Positions 39,523-51,432 of a stretch of DNA of 64,000 nt are shown in pieces. The DNA lies in contig NC_077237.1 of the NCBI RefSeq assembly GCF_947179165.1, positions 64,401,523-64,465,522 of the forward strand, in the 5' to 3' direction. Under the pieces are notes generated by a model. It saw only the letters and a program-made list of their open reading frames with translations, was not told where the DNA came from and did no database searches. Position numbers and translations under genes: made by a program. Every line of letters starts with the position of its first letter. Within the stretch, counting starts at the first letter, position 1. The stretch comes from Solanum dulcamara. Its lineage: Eukaryota > Streptophyta > Magnoliopsida > Solanales > Solanaceae.

Positions 39523-40581
39523 ATGGACTCTATGTTATAGGTCACATGGTTTATTGTCGGTTAACGATATCTCTAAATATGTTATGTTCTCAATTACGAT
39601 TTACTTACAAATTTTGCATTGACCATGTATCATGTTACTAAAGATGTTTTAAAAGCTTTTTGCCATATTTTAGACTTTTTATTGCATTATCACTCTTATA
39701 TCGTGCATTAAACTCTATCCATAGTTGGTACATTCTATGGTACTGATCACATAATTCTTTTGCCTATATTGTTTTAGAATATAGGTCACGATGCTCCCCA
39801 TCCAGCTCACGGTTAGTAATTTCTGCAGCCGGCATTATTTTTTTGGTGAGTCCTCATGTTTCAAGGGAAAAAACATTTATGATGTCCTTCATTTCATGAA
39901 ATTTAGTCTTAGAATTGTTTGGGTGAGCTAAGTCTTGTCCTATGCCCCCGTTTATGGTAGTTATAGGCTATGAGCCCGTTTGGATGGGCTTTAAGTTATT
40001 TTTGACCAACTTAAAGCCCCCTTTTAGCTTTTGGACGTGTTTTCCTAATGCTAACTTTAAGCCATAAAGTTCTTAAAGTCAGTCAAAATGAAAAGTTTGG
40101 ATTCCTAACTTTTTTTTTCTAAATGCTTAAAGTCATTTTTTTTACCATGGAAATTATTTTTATATCCCTTATATTTTAACTAAATTTCCAAACTACCCTT
40201 TTTATTCTTTTAACCCTAAAATTCACATCATTTTCCTCATTTAAGCACTTTTATCCAAACACTCAACTGCTTATTTATAAAAATAACTTTCAGAACTTCA
40301 AAGTTCTAAAAGAACTTTATACATAAAAGTTACTTTTTGAAGCCCATCCAAACGGGCTCTATGTCAGACTGGTATGGTTATTTCCAGTTTGCAAGTTCTA
40401 TTCTCGAATTCTTTTACTTGAGTTGCTATGAAAAGATTATTTTGATAGTTATCTTCTGCATTTCTCTTATATTTATTGTTACGTTATCCTAATTCATGTT
40501 ATATTTTGCTTAGAGGCTTGTTTAGAGTCCTTGGGATTCTATTATCCATATCACGTCTATGGTTTAACTTGGGTTATGATA
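39523..40581 (+). repeat. LTR of Gypsy element 4, right part, copy B, with MITE
   Basis: It is homologous to 34942-35609 once the 388-base MITE at 39972-40359 is removed. It ends GGGTTATGATA before a mutated PBS. Confidence 0.75.
39972..40359. mobile_element. MITE with 20-bp terminal inverted repeats
   Basis: Both ends carry the perfect inverted repeat GAGCCCGTTTGGATGGGCTT. The flanks are TAT on both sides (39969-39971 and 40360-40362), while the homologous site in copy A has a single TAT. This gives direct empty-site proof of a 3-bp target-site duplication. A 3-bp duplication suits a PIF/Harbinger (Tourist-like) MITE, although TAT differs from the usual TTA/TAA. There is no coding capacity. 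Confidence 0.9.
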
Positions 40582-40800
40582 AAATTTATATCAGAGCATC
40601 AGATTCAAGAGTCTTAAGGTGTCTGATAAAGCCGCATCGAGTAGAGTATTTTTCATGGGTGTGAAGTGCATCATATTTATGAATGCTAGGCTATGAGGTA
40701 TTTAAGAAATTTTACTTTTTTGATCACTCATAAGTCGCGCGATAGAGTTGAACAATATAAGGTTTTACTTCTAACTCATGTTCTTTGCACTTACAGAAAC

Positions 40801-43580
40801 ATGCTTTCACAAAGAGATCCATAAAAGGAATGTGGACAATAATGAGGAGCATCAAACTCCACAAGCTCTAATTGATCCTTTGGTTGAGCAAATCTCTCAT
40901 GCCGAGTTTAGGCCTACTTTCCAAGCTCTTGACTAAGCTATGGAGACACAAGAAATCCATGAGGTGGTAGCTCTAGTGAACCCAAATGTAGGTATAGTGG
41001 TGATGAGGCTTCGATAATTCACAAGAATGAATCCTCTAAAATTTCATGGGATTAAGGTGGATGAAGATCTACAAGAGTTTATTGAAGGGATCCAAAATAT
41101 TATTGATATCATGGGTGTGACTCTGGTGGAAAAGGCAGATTTGTCCGCTTAGCAAATGAAAGGAGTGGCTCAAGATTGGTTCAACCAATGGAAAGAGGAG
41201 AGATCTAGGGTGAGGTTCCCTTAGATTGGGGCAAGTTTAAGGATGCTTTCCTAGACCCTTTTTTCCCTTTGTGTTGAGGGAGGGAAAACTACAAGAAATC
41301 ATCAATTTGAAATAAGGAAACATGAGTGTGAGACAGTATTCCTTGAAGTTCACTCAATTGTCCAAGTACGCTTCGGATTTAGTGGCTGACTCTAGAGCTC
41401 GTATAAGCAAGTTTGTTTCTGGTATTTTGGATATGGCTTAAAAGAAATGTAGAATCACAATGTTGATCAAAGTGATGGATATGTCGAGGTTGATGACTCA
41501 TGCCAAACAAATTGAGGAGGAAAAGCTTAAGGAGAGGGATGGAGAGTCCAAGAGGGCTCAAGCAGATAGTGGTGATTTCTCTCATTCAAGGTCCAGAAAT
41601 TGTGGTCATTCATAGTTTTGACAAAAGTAATCTGATCAAAATTCATCTAGTGCTCTAATTCAAAAATCTAACAAAGATAGGGTGTCTATCCCTAAGCCTC
41701 AAGGAAGAGCTTCTAGTGGTCATACAGTCCCCACATGTAGGAAGTGTGTGAAGAACCATCAGGAGATTTCTTAGTAGGTTCTAATGTATGTTTTGATTGT
41801 TGTAAAACATGTCATAAGGTGAGATATTTCCCTTTACTTACTAAGAAGGGTGGGGATGGTAGACGTCAGACTTAGACTACTTCTTCTGGTCGCCCAATTC
41901 AGAAGGATGCTTTATCAAGTTCTGATGATGGTTAGCGCCAAAATAGGTTTTATGCTCTTTAGATTCGATAGGATTTGGAGGATTATCCGGATGTGGTTAC
42001 TGGTATGTTACGAGTCTTTTAATTTGATGTTTATACTTTGTTAGATCCTAGAGAAAATCTTTGTTTTGTGACTCCTTATTTTTCTATGATGTTTGTTGTT
42101 AGTCCCAAAATCTTTTTAGAACCTTTCTCATTCTAGACTTCTTTCGGTGATTCATTCTTTACTAAGTTGGTTTACAGAAATTGTCCATTTTTAGTTTTTC
42201 ATAAAATCACCTCAGCCGATCTTGTAGAGTTCAATATAAATGACTTTGATGTTATTCATGGTATGGATAGAGTGTAAGGGTAGTAATTATGTGATTAAGA
42301 GTCAGTTTATTAGTGCCTTAAAGCTCGAAGAATGATTTCCAAAGGTTGCATCTATCATCTAGCACGGGTTACGGATATGAATTCTGAAACCCCTACTCTT
42401 GAGCCAGTTTCTATTGTGATTGAGTTTTCATAAGTGTTTGCTGATGATCTTTCTCATATTCCTCCCAAAAGGAAATAGACTTTGGTATTGTCTTTCTCCC
42501 AAATACCCAGCCTATCTCTATTCCTCCTTATAGAATGGCTTTGGGAGAACTTAAGGAGTTGAAGGATCAGTTAAAGAACCTTTTGGATAAGGGCTTCATT
42601 AGATGAAGTATCTCTCCATGGGGTGCTCCGGTTCTCTTTATTCGAAAGATTGTTGGTTCCCTCTATATGTGTTGATTATCGATATTTGAATAAAGTCACA
42701 ATCAAGAATAAGTATCTCATCTCAAGAATTGATGACTTGTTCATTCAGCTTCAAGATGCTAGCTGCTTTTCAAATATTGATATCTGATGAGGTTATCATC
42801 ATCTTAGAGAAAGAGAATGTGACATTCCGAAGATGGCTTACATAACTAGGTATGATCACTATGAATTTTTGGTTATATCTTTTGGACTAAAAAATGCTCC
42901 TGCAACTTTTATTAACTTGATGAATAGGGTGTTTAAGCAATATTTGAATATTCTCATCATTTTATTTATTGATGATATTTTGATCTATTCTCAGAGTGAG
43001 GATGAGCATGCCGATTATTTGAGGATTTTCTTGCAAGTTCTCAAGGACCATCAATTGTTTGCTAAGTTTAGCAAGTGTGAGTTTTGATTGAGGTCGGTTG
43101 CATTCCTTAGAAATATTGTTTCTGGTGATGGTATTAAAATTGATCCTAAGAAGATCGAGGGGTTAAGAACTGACCTAGACCTCTTTTTCCCTCAGATATT
43201 AGGAATTTCTTGGGTTTAGCTGGTTACTATAGATGTCTTGTGGAGGGATTTTCCTCTATTTCTTTGCCTTTGACTACTTTGACTCAAAAGAAGGTTAAAA
43301 CTCCAATTTTTCAAAGCATGTGAGAAGAGTTGAATGATTGACTTACTTCTACCCTAGTCTTGACTTTACCGAAAGGATCCGATGGTTTTATTGTATATTA
43401 TGATGCCTCAATGCTTGGTCTTGGTTGTGTTTTGATGTAAAATGGTAAAGTGATAGTCTATGCTTCTAGGCAACTTAAAGTTCATGAAAAGAAAAACCTA
43501 ACTCATGACTTGGATTTTGCGATGATGTGTTTGCTTTGAAGATTTGGAAACACTATCTAAATAGTGTCCATGTGGATGTA
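40801..43580 (+). pseudogene. gag-protease-RT-RNase H, copy B, broken
   Basis: Gag starts at 40801. The zinc knuckle near 41793 is degraded (CFDCCKTCHKVRYFP). Protease near 42030 reads LLDPRENL, so the catalytic DxGA motif is gone. The RT part is better kept: [19 protein letters not shown] near 42690, and an open stretch at 42833-43087 holding [17 protein letters not shown] with the FIDD box. RNase H (YYDASMLGLGCVLM near 43400) runs to HVDVF at 43580, where the element is cut. Stops are scattered throughout. Confidence 0.8.
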
Positions 43581-44622
43581 TTTAGTGGGTGTAGAGAAGA
43601 ACCTTGTGCCACACTAACTTGGGGCTTAGAACCATATGCTCTAAAGTTTTGGTTGTTCTGGTACCTCTGATCGTCTTGTTATTCAGCGCCGCTATACTTG
43701 CTGACTATGGCGCATGACTAGAAGACCTCTTCTGGAATCTTCAATTGCTGATCATGAGTCATCAATCAGGAGATGTCCATCTCCTTAATCAACATTGCAT
43801 TCCTACAATCTTTCACCACCGTCTCAAAAACACCAGAGACAAACTTACTCATATGGGCCCTAGAGTTGGTCACCATAGTTGGAGCATACTTAGAGAGTTG
43901 AGTGAATTTCAGGGAGTACTCTTTCACAGTCATGTTAACCTGCTTCTGATTGATGAATTTCTTGACCTTATCTTCTCTCAAATCAAGTAAAAAAGAATTT
44001 TCCCAGAAATGCAGTCTCAAACTTATCCAAGTCCACTAGCCTACATCAACAACCCTATTTTCCTTCCATTGCTTGTATAAAATTTGAGTCACTCCCTTCA
44101 ACTGGTACACAACTATGTATGTGCTCTTGACTAGAGTGCAACCCATAATCTGAGTAATCTTTTGGATGCCCTCAATGAATCTTGAGGATTATCCTCTACC
44201 CTAGAACCATAAAACTCTAGAGGATTCATTTGAGTGAAATCTCGGACCCTTGTCACTACAATATTCCCATTTGGGTTGACTGAAGCCACAACTTATTGAT
44301 TGGTCTGAGAGGTTATGGCTTTAGCTAGCACCAGTAAAGCAGCCCTAATCATTCAAAGGGTTTGCTAGAGTTGGTGGTGTTGGTTGGTCCTCATTACTGT
44401 TCCTTCTGACGTAAGCTCTTATGGGAGTCATGATTTTGTAAATGCATAAAGCGTGAATTAGAAGGAGAATATATAGAGTTGAATTCTATCCCATGACTGA
44501 GAGTATGAAAGAAGTGAAGTATTTTCTAAAACGTGTTATAGCCTCTCATTCATAAATATGTATGCTTCACACCCATTAATAAGACTCTACTTAATGTGTC
44601 ATTCAGAATACTTAAACCTGAT
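43581..44622 (-). pseudogene. gag of Gypsy element 5, N-terminal part
   Basis: The open stretch 43766-44020 reads as a gag core: FLLDLREDKVKKFINQKQ then EYSLKFTQLSKYAPTMV. It follows the PBS and 5' LTR in the correct order on the - strand. Protein continues, broken, to the junction with element 4 at about 43580. No pol region of this element is present. Confidence 0.78.
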
Positions 44623-44634
44623 GTTCTGATGCCA
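44623..44634 (-). other. Primer binding site of Gypsy element 5
   Basis: The - strand reads TGGCATCAGAAC just inside the LTR end, a two-mismatch version of the initiator tRNA-Met complement. Confidence 0.75.
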
Positions 44635-45453
44635 AGTTTGTCACGACCTGAGACTACCCCATAGTCGTAGCACGATACTTGGAAGCATAAGTGACCCCAA
44701 GCTAACCCATGGTCTAGCCTGACGCTAGGATTTATATAAGATATAACTGAAATATTGATGTGGAAACTAAATCCGAAATAGGTTTATTTAAACTCAAAAC
44801 ATCTAAAACAACAAACATTTGAATACACATAAGTTAAAGCCAACATAAATGTCTGAAAGCCTCTACTAAGATGAGTTTCTAGGACAAGCTTCTAGCTAAC
44901 TCTAAATGTCTAAGAATTGAAATAATAAAAGTTGAATGAAATATAAAGGTCATCCTCGAAATATGAGGACTCACCAATAATAATACTGAGTTGATCTGAA
45001 ATCGTACTAACCGCACATGAGTGCTAAATTTTTGAACTTATATTAACAAACAATATAACATGAGAATATGCAGTTAGTACTTTAAATGTACTGAGTATGT
45101 AGGATATGCATGATAAATATAAGAAATGGACATGCTGAATCTGAAATGTTGTACTGAATAATCATGAAGTGATGCAATGATGAAGTAATAAATCATACAA
45201 CTGAAAAAAACTAAAATAACTGACTACAAAGTCTTGCAACATCTAAGACTGAATTGTGGGAGATACTATAAACTAATATATAACCATGTGAGCTACAAAT
45301 GAAGTTTGATGTATAATTCATATCAAAAGGGCCCAATATATCTTGCTAGGGTATAAAGACTACTCTGAACTAATGTGGTACCACTAATGTCTATAAAATA
45401 TTAACGAGTCAGTCCTGGTCTCGCCTAGTTCTAAGTAAAACTCCCAACAGAAA

Positions 45454-47436
45454 TATCACGACCCGACTTAGGGCCTAGTCATAACATGGCGATCGAAACC
45501 CTGAAGGGCTCCAACCAAGCTTCTTGTACGTATCATAAGCATACATAAGGTATAATAAAAGCAAAAACGTCATTAGAGAGTCTAAACTATGAATAGAAAT
45601 TTAAGAATGTCACATGACAACATAGACTCGAAACAATTGTCCAACTAGATGCCTCTACACATGAGTATGGGCGGGGGCTAAGACATGTCCCTAGCTCACC
45701 CTCAATATGAAACATAGCAAAAGTCTTTGAAAATAATTACTAACTCGATAATTAGTCCCCGATAAATAAGGACTTACCACAACCGCTTGATAGGAAAGCT
45801 TAACTAGCCACGTAGATGAGTGTGATCTTAACCTCAACCCCTACATTATGAGATAATGTTGGCAAAAAGTATGCATTAGTAGTTGGAATGTACTAAGTAT
45901 GAGGCAATGCAATGCATAGAAAACCATGATTGTACAAATGACCATTTTAAGTAGATAGGGGAAGTAGTAAAAATCATAAGTAGTATTTAAGAAGGATCAA
46001 TACATAATAAACCATAAGAGTATCATATAAAGTAAAAGATAGGATTAGTCATTTAAAACATAAAAAGTACCATACATATGTGGATAGGAACCATAACCGA
46101 CAATAAGACCCTGCGAGCTATAACATGGAATCCCAATGTTTCCCCTACATCGGAGGAAAGGGGAATCTACTTGCCAAGGTAGACTCTACCCCGCTAGGCG
46201 GGTCATGCATATGCTATATATGGATCCACTAGCTAGGCCAAAAAGGCAATCCTGCGGTGACACATAGTTATGAGACAAGAGACTTTATGTAAGGACCCCG
46301 TACTTCGAGCCCCTACCTCAAGTCCACATTCCGTGCTAAGTCAAATCCCACGGAATACATACATAGCATAGAAATCATAATTTCATATATCAGTCATGAT
46401 CATAGGTTTAAAAATTATAGAGTAGCTCATTTTCATAACATACTTGTAATATGAGAATTATCCTTTCATCATTACAATCATACTTACATAGACATAATTC
46501 ATACTTGGAGATTCATGATCATAGCTTATACTTGAAATTAGGGTAATACATGAATGCATGATCAATTGATTTGAAAATCATGTAATTGACTTGAAAACAT
46601 GCATGATCATAAACTTTATATCAGCTATACATAATTCATATAGATAATATCATTAGGAAGTATATAATTGAAAATACTTATATTTTACACCATGAACCCT
46701 AGAGATCAAAATAGAAAAATTCATGGAAGAACTCTTCAATTTAATGTGATGACCATCAATTTATATCAAAATAGACTCATGATCATTCTTTGAATCATAA
46801 TTTATGCAATAGGAATAGAGATCATAAAATTCATAAAATATCATACTTTAATTTGATAGAAAACCTTGAGAAATTGATTGGGCTTCATGGATGAAAGGAT
46901 CCATGAATCAATACGCACATACCTTAAGTAAGAAGACCAAATAATTTGGAAGAACTTGAGATTTTTTATGGAGAGTTTGAGTAAATTTACTTGAAGTCTT
47001 CAATGGAGTCCTTGAGAGTCTTTTGTAGAGAGAGAAATATTTGAGTAGGTGAATTGTAGAAGAATGAATAGAATTAAAGGTTTAGGTTAATTTATAGAGT
47101 TGAATTAGATTCTAAAAATATCTAGGTTCATTAGCTAACAATTTGGGAAAAGTCTAAAGCGCCCTTACTAAAAATTCAACTCAGCCAGAAAACTCTTGCC
47201 AGGTCCATGACGCGGACTTGTCGCGGACCTTTCTGTTTTGTGCAGTTTCTTGAGAAATCTATCTTTCGATCTACGGGTCCTAAAAATCAACTGAAACTAT
47301 TTTCCCGCAGGTTTTGACCCCGTAATCGATATTCCAAACTTGAATTTTCCAAAAAGATTAAGGATGATGCATTGCTTGAGCGGCCTATTCCCAAGGCATT
47401 CTTAAGGCACTTATGAGCATTTTGAGAGATGTTACA
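45454..47436 (-). mobile_element. Solo LTR of family A with target-site duplication
   Basis: On the - strand it starts TGTAACATCTCTCAAAATG and ends GTCGGGTCGTGATA. The flanks are AGAAA (45449-45453) and GGAAA (47437-47441), a 5-bp duplication with one mismatch. It is the same family as 21890-23996. It contains AAGGTATGTGCG at 46914-46925 and no coding region. Confidence 0.83.
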
Positions 47437-47923
47437 GGAAAACATGTTGATTAACTAACGAAGCAATGCGACTTAAAATATTAAATTATATTGATAAACT
47501 GATAACAACTTAGTAGCTCATGAATTTCTGATAAAAAATTGATAATAACTGAGAGACACTTTATCTTAAAGCATCTTAAATTTTGAAAACTTATAATATG
47601 AGACATGCAATATATGAATACTGGTGGTTCATGAAATTACCATATAAAATACTAATTTAACATATGGAAACACCTAAGTAAACTATTCATGAAGAAGATT
47701 GAGAAACCAACAAAGAATCATGCTTTGCAAAAGAACCCTAACTTCAGTAGTAAATCAATTACTGAAAACAAATAGGGTTTCGTTGGAATTCAATGGGTGA
47801 AAGGATACACATGGATGAAATCTCACATACCTGGAATGGAAGCCCTAACTTGCAACCTTGAGCAAAGACTTGAAGATGAAGAACCCTAGGTCTTATTTGA
47901 GAGGAACCTTGAATGAGAAGAAT

Positions 47924-47936
47924 CTGATTTTATAGG
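47924..47936 (-). promoter_or_regulatory. Probable TATA box of the element 5 LTR
   Basis: The - strand reads CCTATAAAATCAG about 100 bases before the CCAGGTATGTGAG leader motif, the same spacing as in the family A LTR. Confidence 0.5.
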
Positions 47937-48035
47937 TGTTAAGCATGAATGCATAGGTTTGGTCAACTAACTCCTCCTTAATCCCACTTAGGATAGGCCA
48001 AGACGTCATAGTATAAGGGTTAAAAGAGTGGGAAC

Positions 48036-49136
48036 TAGTGGTGGAAAATGAGAGGGTTTGGTCAAATTTTGTCGGGTTGAAACTGGGTAAACATAAAATG
48101 GGTAATAATTCAACCCACCCATATTTTATATGGGCAAAAATGGGTTGGGTAAAATACTAGTTTGCCCATATTTACCCATATTTTTATTAGTAAATATTAC
48201 TCTACTTTAAAATTCAATATGAAGAAAATATTTTAGTCTTTTTTTGGATGAAAAATGTGGAAAGTATTTTATTTAATTTTATTGTATCATAAAATTAAAT
48301 CTGATACTTGATGCGGGACCCGACTCCGAGCTAGATTCAAGACCCGACTTCTAAATTAGGACCTGACCCCTGATTTTTGACTCGGGATCCGACCCCAATC
48401 CTAGACTCGAGGCCCGACATCCAAATCAGAATTCGATCCCAATACATAAAGCATGACCCATCCCAACACTCAATACGAGATTCAACTTTCAAATTAAAAT
48501 TAGAACCCAACATTCGATCTCGATGATCGATCCAAAATCCAAATCTGACACCTGATCTGAGACCCAACCTCGACTTTTCATCTGCAATCCGACATTCAAA
48601 CTGGATTCGAATAGACCCCGACACCGATATGGGACCCGATTTCGACAACTGACTTTAGTCTCAACTTCAAATCAAGATTTTGACCTCACACCCGACCTCG
48701 ATGACGTATCCGTAACCCAATCCTGATACCTGATTTGAGACTCGATCCCGACTCCCAATTCAAAACCCGACTTTTGAACTGAGACCTGACTCCAGGGGCC
48801 AAAACCTTCACATTTTCAATTTTTAATTATTTTTTTTTTTATTTATTTTTTTTTTTTTTTTATTATAGATGGGAATAATTAGTTTGAATGAGGAACATAA
48901 AAAAGAAGAGAAATTACAATATTTTTGGTGATATCATAAATTTTAAATAAATAAAAGTTGGAAGCTTAACCCATTTGGCTAGCTTATAGTTTACCCATAT
49001 TTTACCCATGAATACCCATATTTCTATGGGTTGAATATGAGTTTAAACCCATATTTTACTCATCTAAAAAATCACTCACCCAACCAATTAAAATATAGGT
49101 GGGTTATCAAAATGTGAACTCACTTTGTCACCACTA
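48036..49136. mobile_element. Non-autonomous hAT-like element, 1.1 kb
   Basis: The ends form imperfect inverted repeats, TAGTGGTGGAAAATGAG against TAGTGGTGACAAAGTGAG. The flanks are GTGGGAAC (48028-48035) and GAGGGAAC (49137-49144), an 8-bp duplication with one mismatch, as hAT transposases make. Both subterminal regions are rich in ATGGGTAAA and its complement, a typical hAT feature. No transposase frame is present. Confidence 0.85.
48317..48796. repeat. Degenerate 24-bp repeat array inside the hAT element
   Basis: GACCCGAC or a close variant recurs about every 24 bases (for example at 48317, 48341, 48360, 48410, 48455, 48479 and 48502), some twenty copies. An open frame on the - strand merely translates the repeat. 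Confidence 0.8.
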
Positions 49137-49592
49137 GAGGGAACAAACCAAAATGATCCTGACAGAAAACTGAGTTCGGCGGATTCTACAAGGCCATTTA
49201 CAGTCTGTGGTTACATCTACGCATTGTAAATCCCTGTTCATAGTAATCAGAGTAAAATTATTCTGAACTTTCATCTACATGCCCTATTTATTATTTGTAG
49301 TTCCAACTACGGGTTGTAAACATGGTCCATAAAACTCAAAAAATCCATGTTTTAGGCCTTGGTTTACGAGCTTAATCTACGGTCCATAAATCAATTTACG
49401 ATTTGTAGACCGGACTCGTAAAACTCAAGCTGAAATCTCTGCTTCTAAAGTTAGTCTATGATCCTCATCTTCATCCTGTGGTTCCATCTACGGTTCATAG
49501 ATGTTGCTCGTAAATTCCAAAAATTTAGCAGACTTATATTTTTCTCAACTTTCCTTGATCTGATATAGACTTGAAACTTTTGGCGTGTTACA

Positions 49593-49909
49593 ACATGGTT
49601 CAATGATCTAATGGTTGAACAAGGTTGAAGACAGGTTCAAGCGGCTTCAAATCAATTTACAAGAAATTTGATGATAATTTTGTCCAACTACATGTGGATA
49701 AGAAATTTAAACAATTTTTTCGACATTCCTATTGCTGCAATTTTAAAAATAAAAAAAAATATTTTAAAACTATTTTAACGCATATTTTAAACCTTATTTT
49801 TAACTATGGCAAGCAGCAACGATGAAAATTACGTGTATTGTGAAGATTATCGTGCATGTGAAGAAGAAAGATCAAATTTTGTCAAGAAAATCCATTCAAA
49901 AGGGGAGAT
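49593..49909 (+). other. Possible 3' internal end of an LTR retroelement
   Basis: AT-rich sequence with no supported gene. It ends in AAAAGGGGAGATC, which looks like a polypurine tract before the TGTTAG at 49910. Confidence 0.4.
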
Positions 49910-50354
49910 CTGTTAGAATTTTGCCATGATTTTCTTACCATATTTGATTTTTTAGTTTTTTCTTGAAGGAAAGTCAATGTATTACCATAATTGTTTTTAC
50001 TTTTCATGAAAGGAAAATATAACTCTTCTCCAGATTTTGTTATTCTTCCCTTAGAAGAAAAGTTTGAAACTAAATTGAATACATCTCTTGTCATACCAAA
50101 AACACAATAGCATTCACAATGTAGTCATTAAAAAGTTTTGTTTAAGGGGAGATTTTCTCCCAACATGTTTATACTTTTTCAATATTAGTTTTATAATATA
50201 TAGGTCGCTTGGCCAAATCATATAATAATATTATGTTTTTTTATTATAGTTTTTTTTCCATCTAATTTATTACCATCATGATTTGCATTTATAAGTTTCC
50301 ATGGCGCCTGATTCTTTGGAACCCAACAAATCGTTGATTCTTCGTTTATCAACA
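49910..50354 (+). repeat. Possible Copia-type LTR
   Basis: It starts TGTTAGAATTTTGCC after a purine tract, as many plant Copia LTRs do. The right end is uncertain; ATCAACA near 50354 would give a 445-base LTR. No second copy or target-site duplication is seen. Confidence 0.35.
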
Positions 50355-50567
50355 GGAAGTAATTACTCCTGCATGACAATTTCAGATATTACGTCAATAA
50401 TTTTTTCTCAGAAGGTGAAATTCTTCAACAAACAGGTAGATCTAGACACACATTAATGATCACAGCCATTTGTACATAAATTGCAACAGTTTGTGTAATA
50501 TGACATTGTATCTGATGGTTGAGTTCCTCAATTGTTCCAACATTGTTTTGTTTGGATGAAAAGAACA

Positions 50568-51432
50568 TCATTTACTAGTGGATTTGCAAATAAGAGTCAC
50601 CTTCTTCTCTAGTACGTGCACCACGATAGACTCCACATCTACAACATTCAGTTGAAAGCTAAATTGGATCAATATAGGATTATAACTTAGCTATATATAA
50701 ATCAAGTCATATGCCTCCTTTCAAAACATTGTTTGATTTTTTAAAGAAAATTTTGAAGATGAGTTTCTCAAATTTGAATTCTCAAGTAATTTTTTTTTAC
50801 TCAAAAAATTTAAACTTCTTTTCTAGTTAAATACATATCTACACACAATTTCAACATCAAATACTACTCTTTTTTTACTTCAAATATCACATTGTTTATG
50901 TTCGAAGACCTGCAAAATATACTCACAGCTCACCTTCAACATTTGAAATTACTCTAGAAATTCTGTTTTGGCAGTTGGCACATCTTAGATCTGCATCTAA
51001 CACCACTTCCTGGATCTGCATTTCATCACCAAAACCAAACAACTCAAATCTTTATATTATGCTACTTTTATGTGAGTTTTTAGATTAAGTCTATTGACTT
51101 TCCTAAGATCACAAACACATTAAACCAAGAAAGACAAAAGCAAGAAAATTAGTAGCAGTATGATCCCATATAAGGATTTCATTGTAAAAGAGGATTTACT
51201 CATACTCATTAAAATATTCAAAGTGAGTGTAGCTAACCTGGACACAACTGTTAAAAACAAAAACAAAAGACAAAAAACAAAAAAAAAGTGAGAGAGAGAT
51301 CTATTGGTGACTTACCAGAGGAAGTGGCAAACATTTGGTGGAAGTGGAAGTTTGAGGAAATGTCAATCTCTTAGGCTTATTTTGGAGTTTGAGTCTAGAA
51401 AGCTCCTTCTTAGCCCAGGTAACCAACGCCAT
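50568..51432 (-). CDS. Small HMA-domain protein, three exons, 89 residues
   Basis: Heavy-metal-associated domains bind copper, zinc or similar ions through a CxxC motif. In plants they occur in metal chaperones and HIPP-like proteins, mainly cytosolic or membrane-associated. Exon 1 (51432-51316) starts ATGGCG and encodes MALVTWAKKELSR plus a Thr/Ser-rich stretch. It ends CTG before GTAAGT. Exon 2 (51015-50934) follows ATGCAG and carries EVVLDADLRCANCQNRISRV, with Cys-Ala-Asn-Cys as the metal site. It ends at GTGAGC. Exon 3 (50638-50568) follows GTTGTAG and gives VESIVVHVLEKKVTLICK, then TGA. The introns are 300 and 295 bases, GT-AG, in phases 0 and 1, and the split Asp codon joins correctly. 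There is no CaaX box, so it is not an isoprenylated HIPP. The usual second helix and fourth strand are missing, so the domain is short or C-terminally truncated. The N-terminal exon is less certain than exons 2-3. The only non-transposon gene I can support here. Confidence 0.8.

Larger units (their letters stand above)
31806..43580 (+). mobile_element. Gypsy element 4 with internal 4.5-kb tandem duplication
   Basis: LTR parts, PBS, gag, protease, RT and RNase H lie on the + strand. A segment running from inside a nested - strand LTR through the LTR end, PBS, gag and protease occurs twice head to tail: 32855-37423 and 37424 to about 42350. The element is cut near 43580 within RNase H, after HVDVF, by element 5. 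The 3' LTR is not present. Confidence 0.78.
44639..49592 (-). repeat. 5' LTR of Gypsy element 5, interrupted twice
   Basis: On the - strand it starts TGTAACACGCCAAAAG and ends CAGGTCGTGACA next to the PBS. Without the solo LTR (45454-47436) and the hAT element (48036-49136) the LTR is about 1.87 kb. Inverted motifs built on CTACGG and CGTAAA lie at 49185-49510. The leader motif CCAGGTATGTGAG is at 47822-47834. Confidence 0.82.

Noticed and set aside
48337..48648. Open frame of 103 residues on the - strand
   Set aside because: It is only the translation of the 24-bp repeat array inside the hAT element.
50300..50440. A + strand segment starting MAPDSLEPNKSLILRL and ending at CAG|GTAGAT, like a first exon
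   Set aside because: I recognise no domain, found no second exon, and the opposite strand is equally open there. It may be chance within or beside LTR-like sequence.
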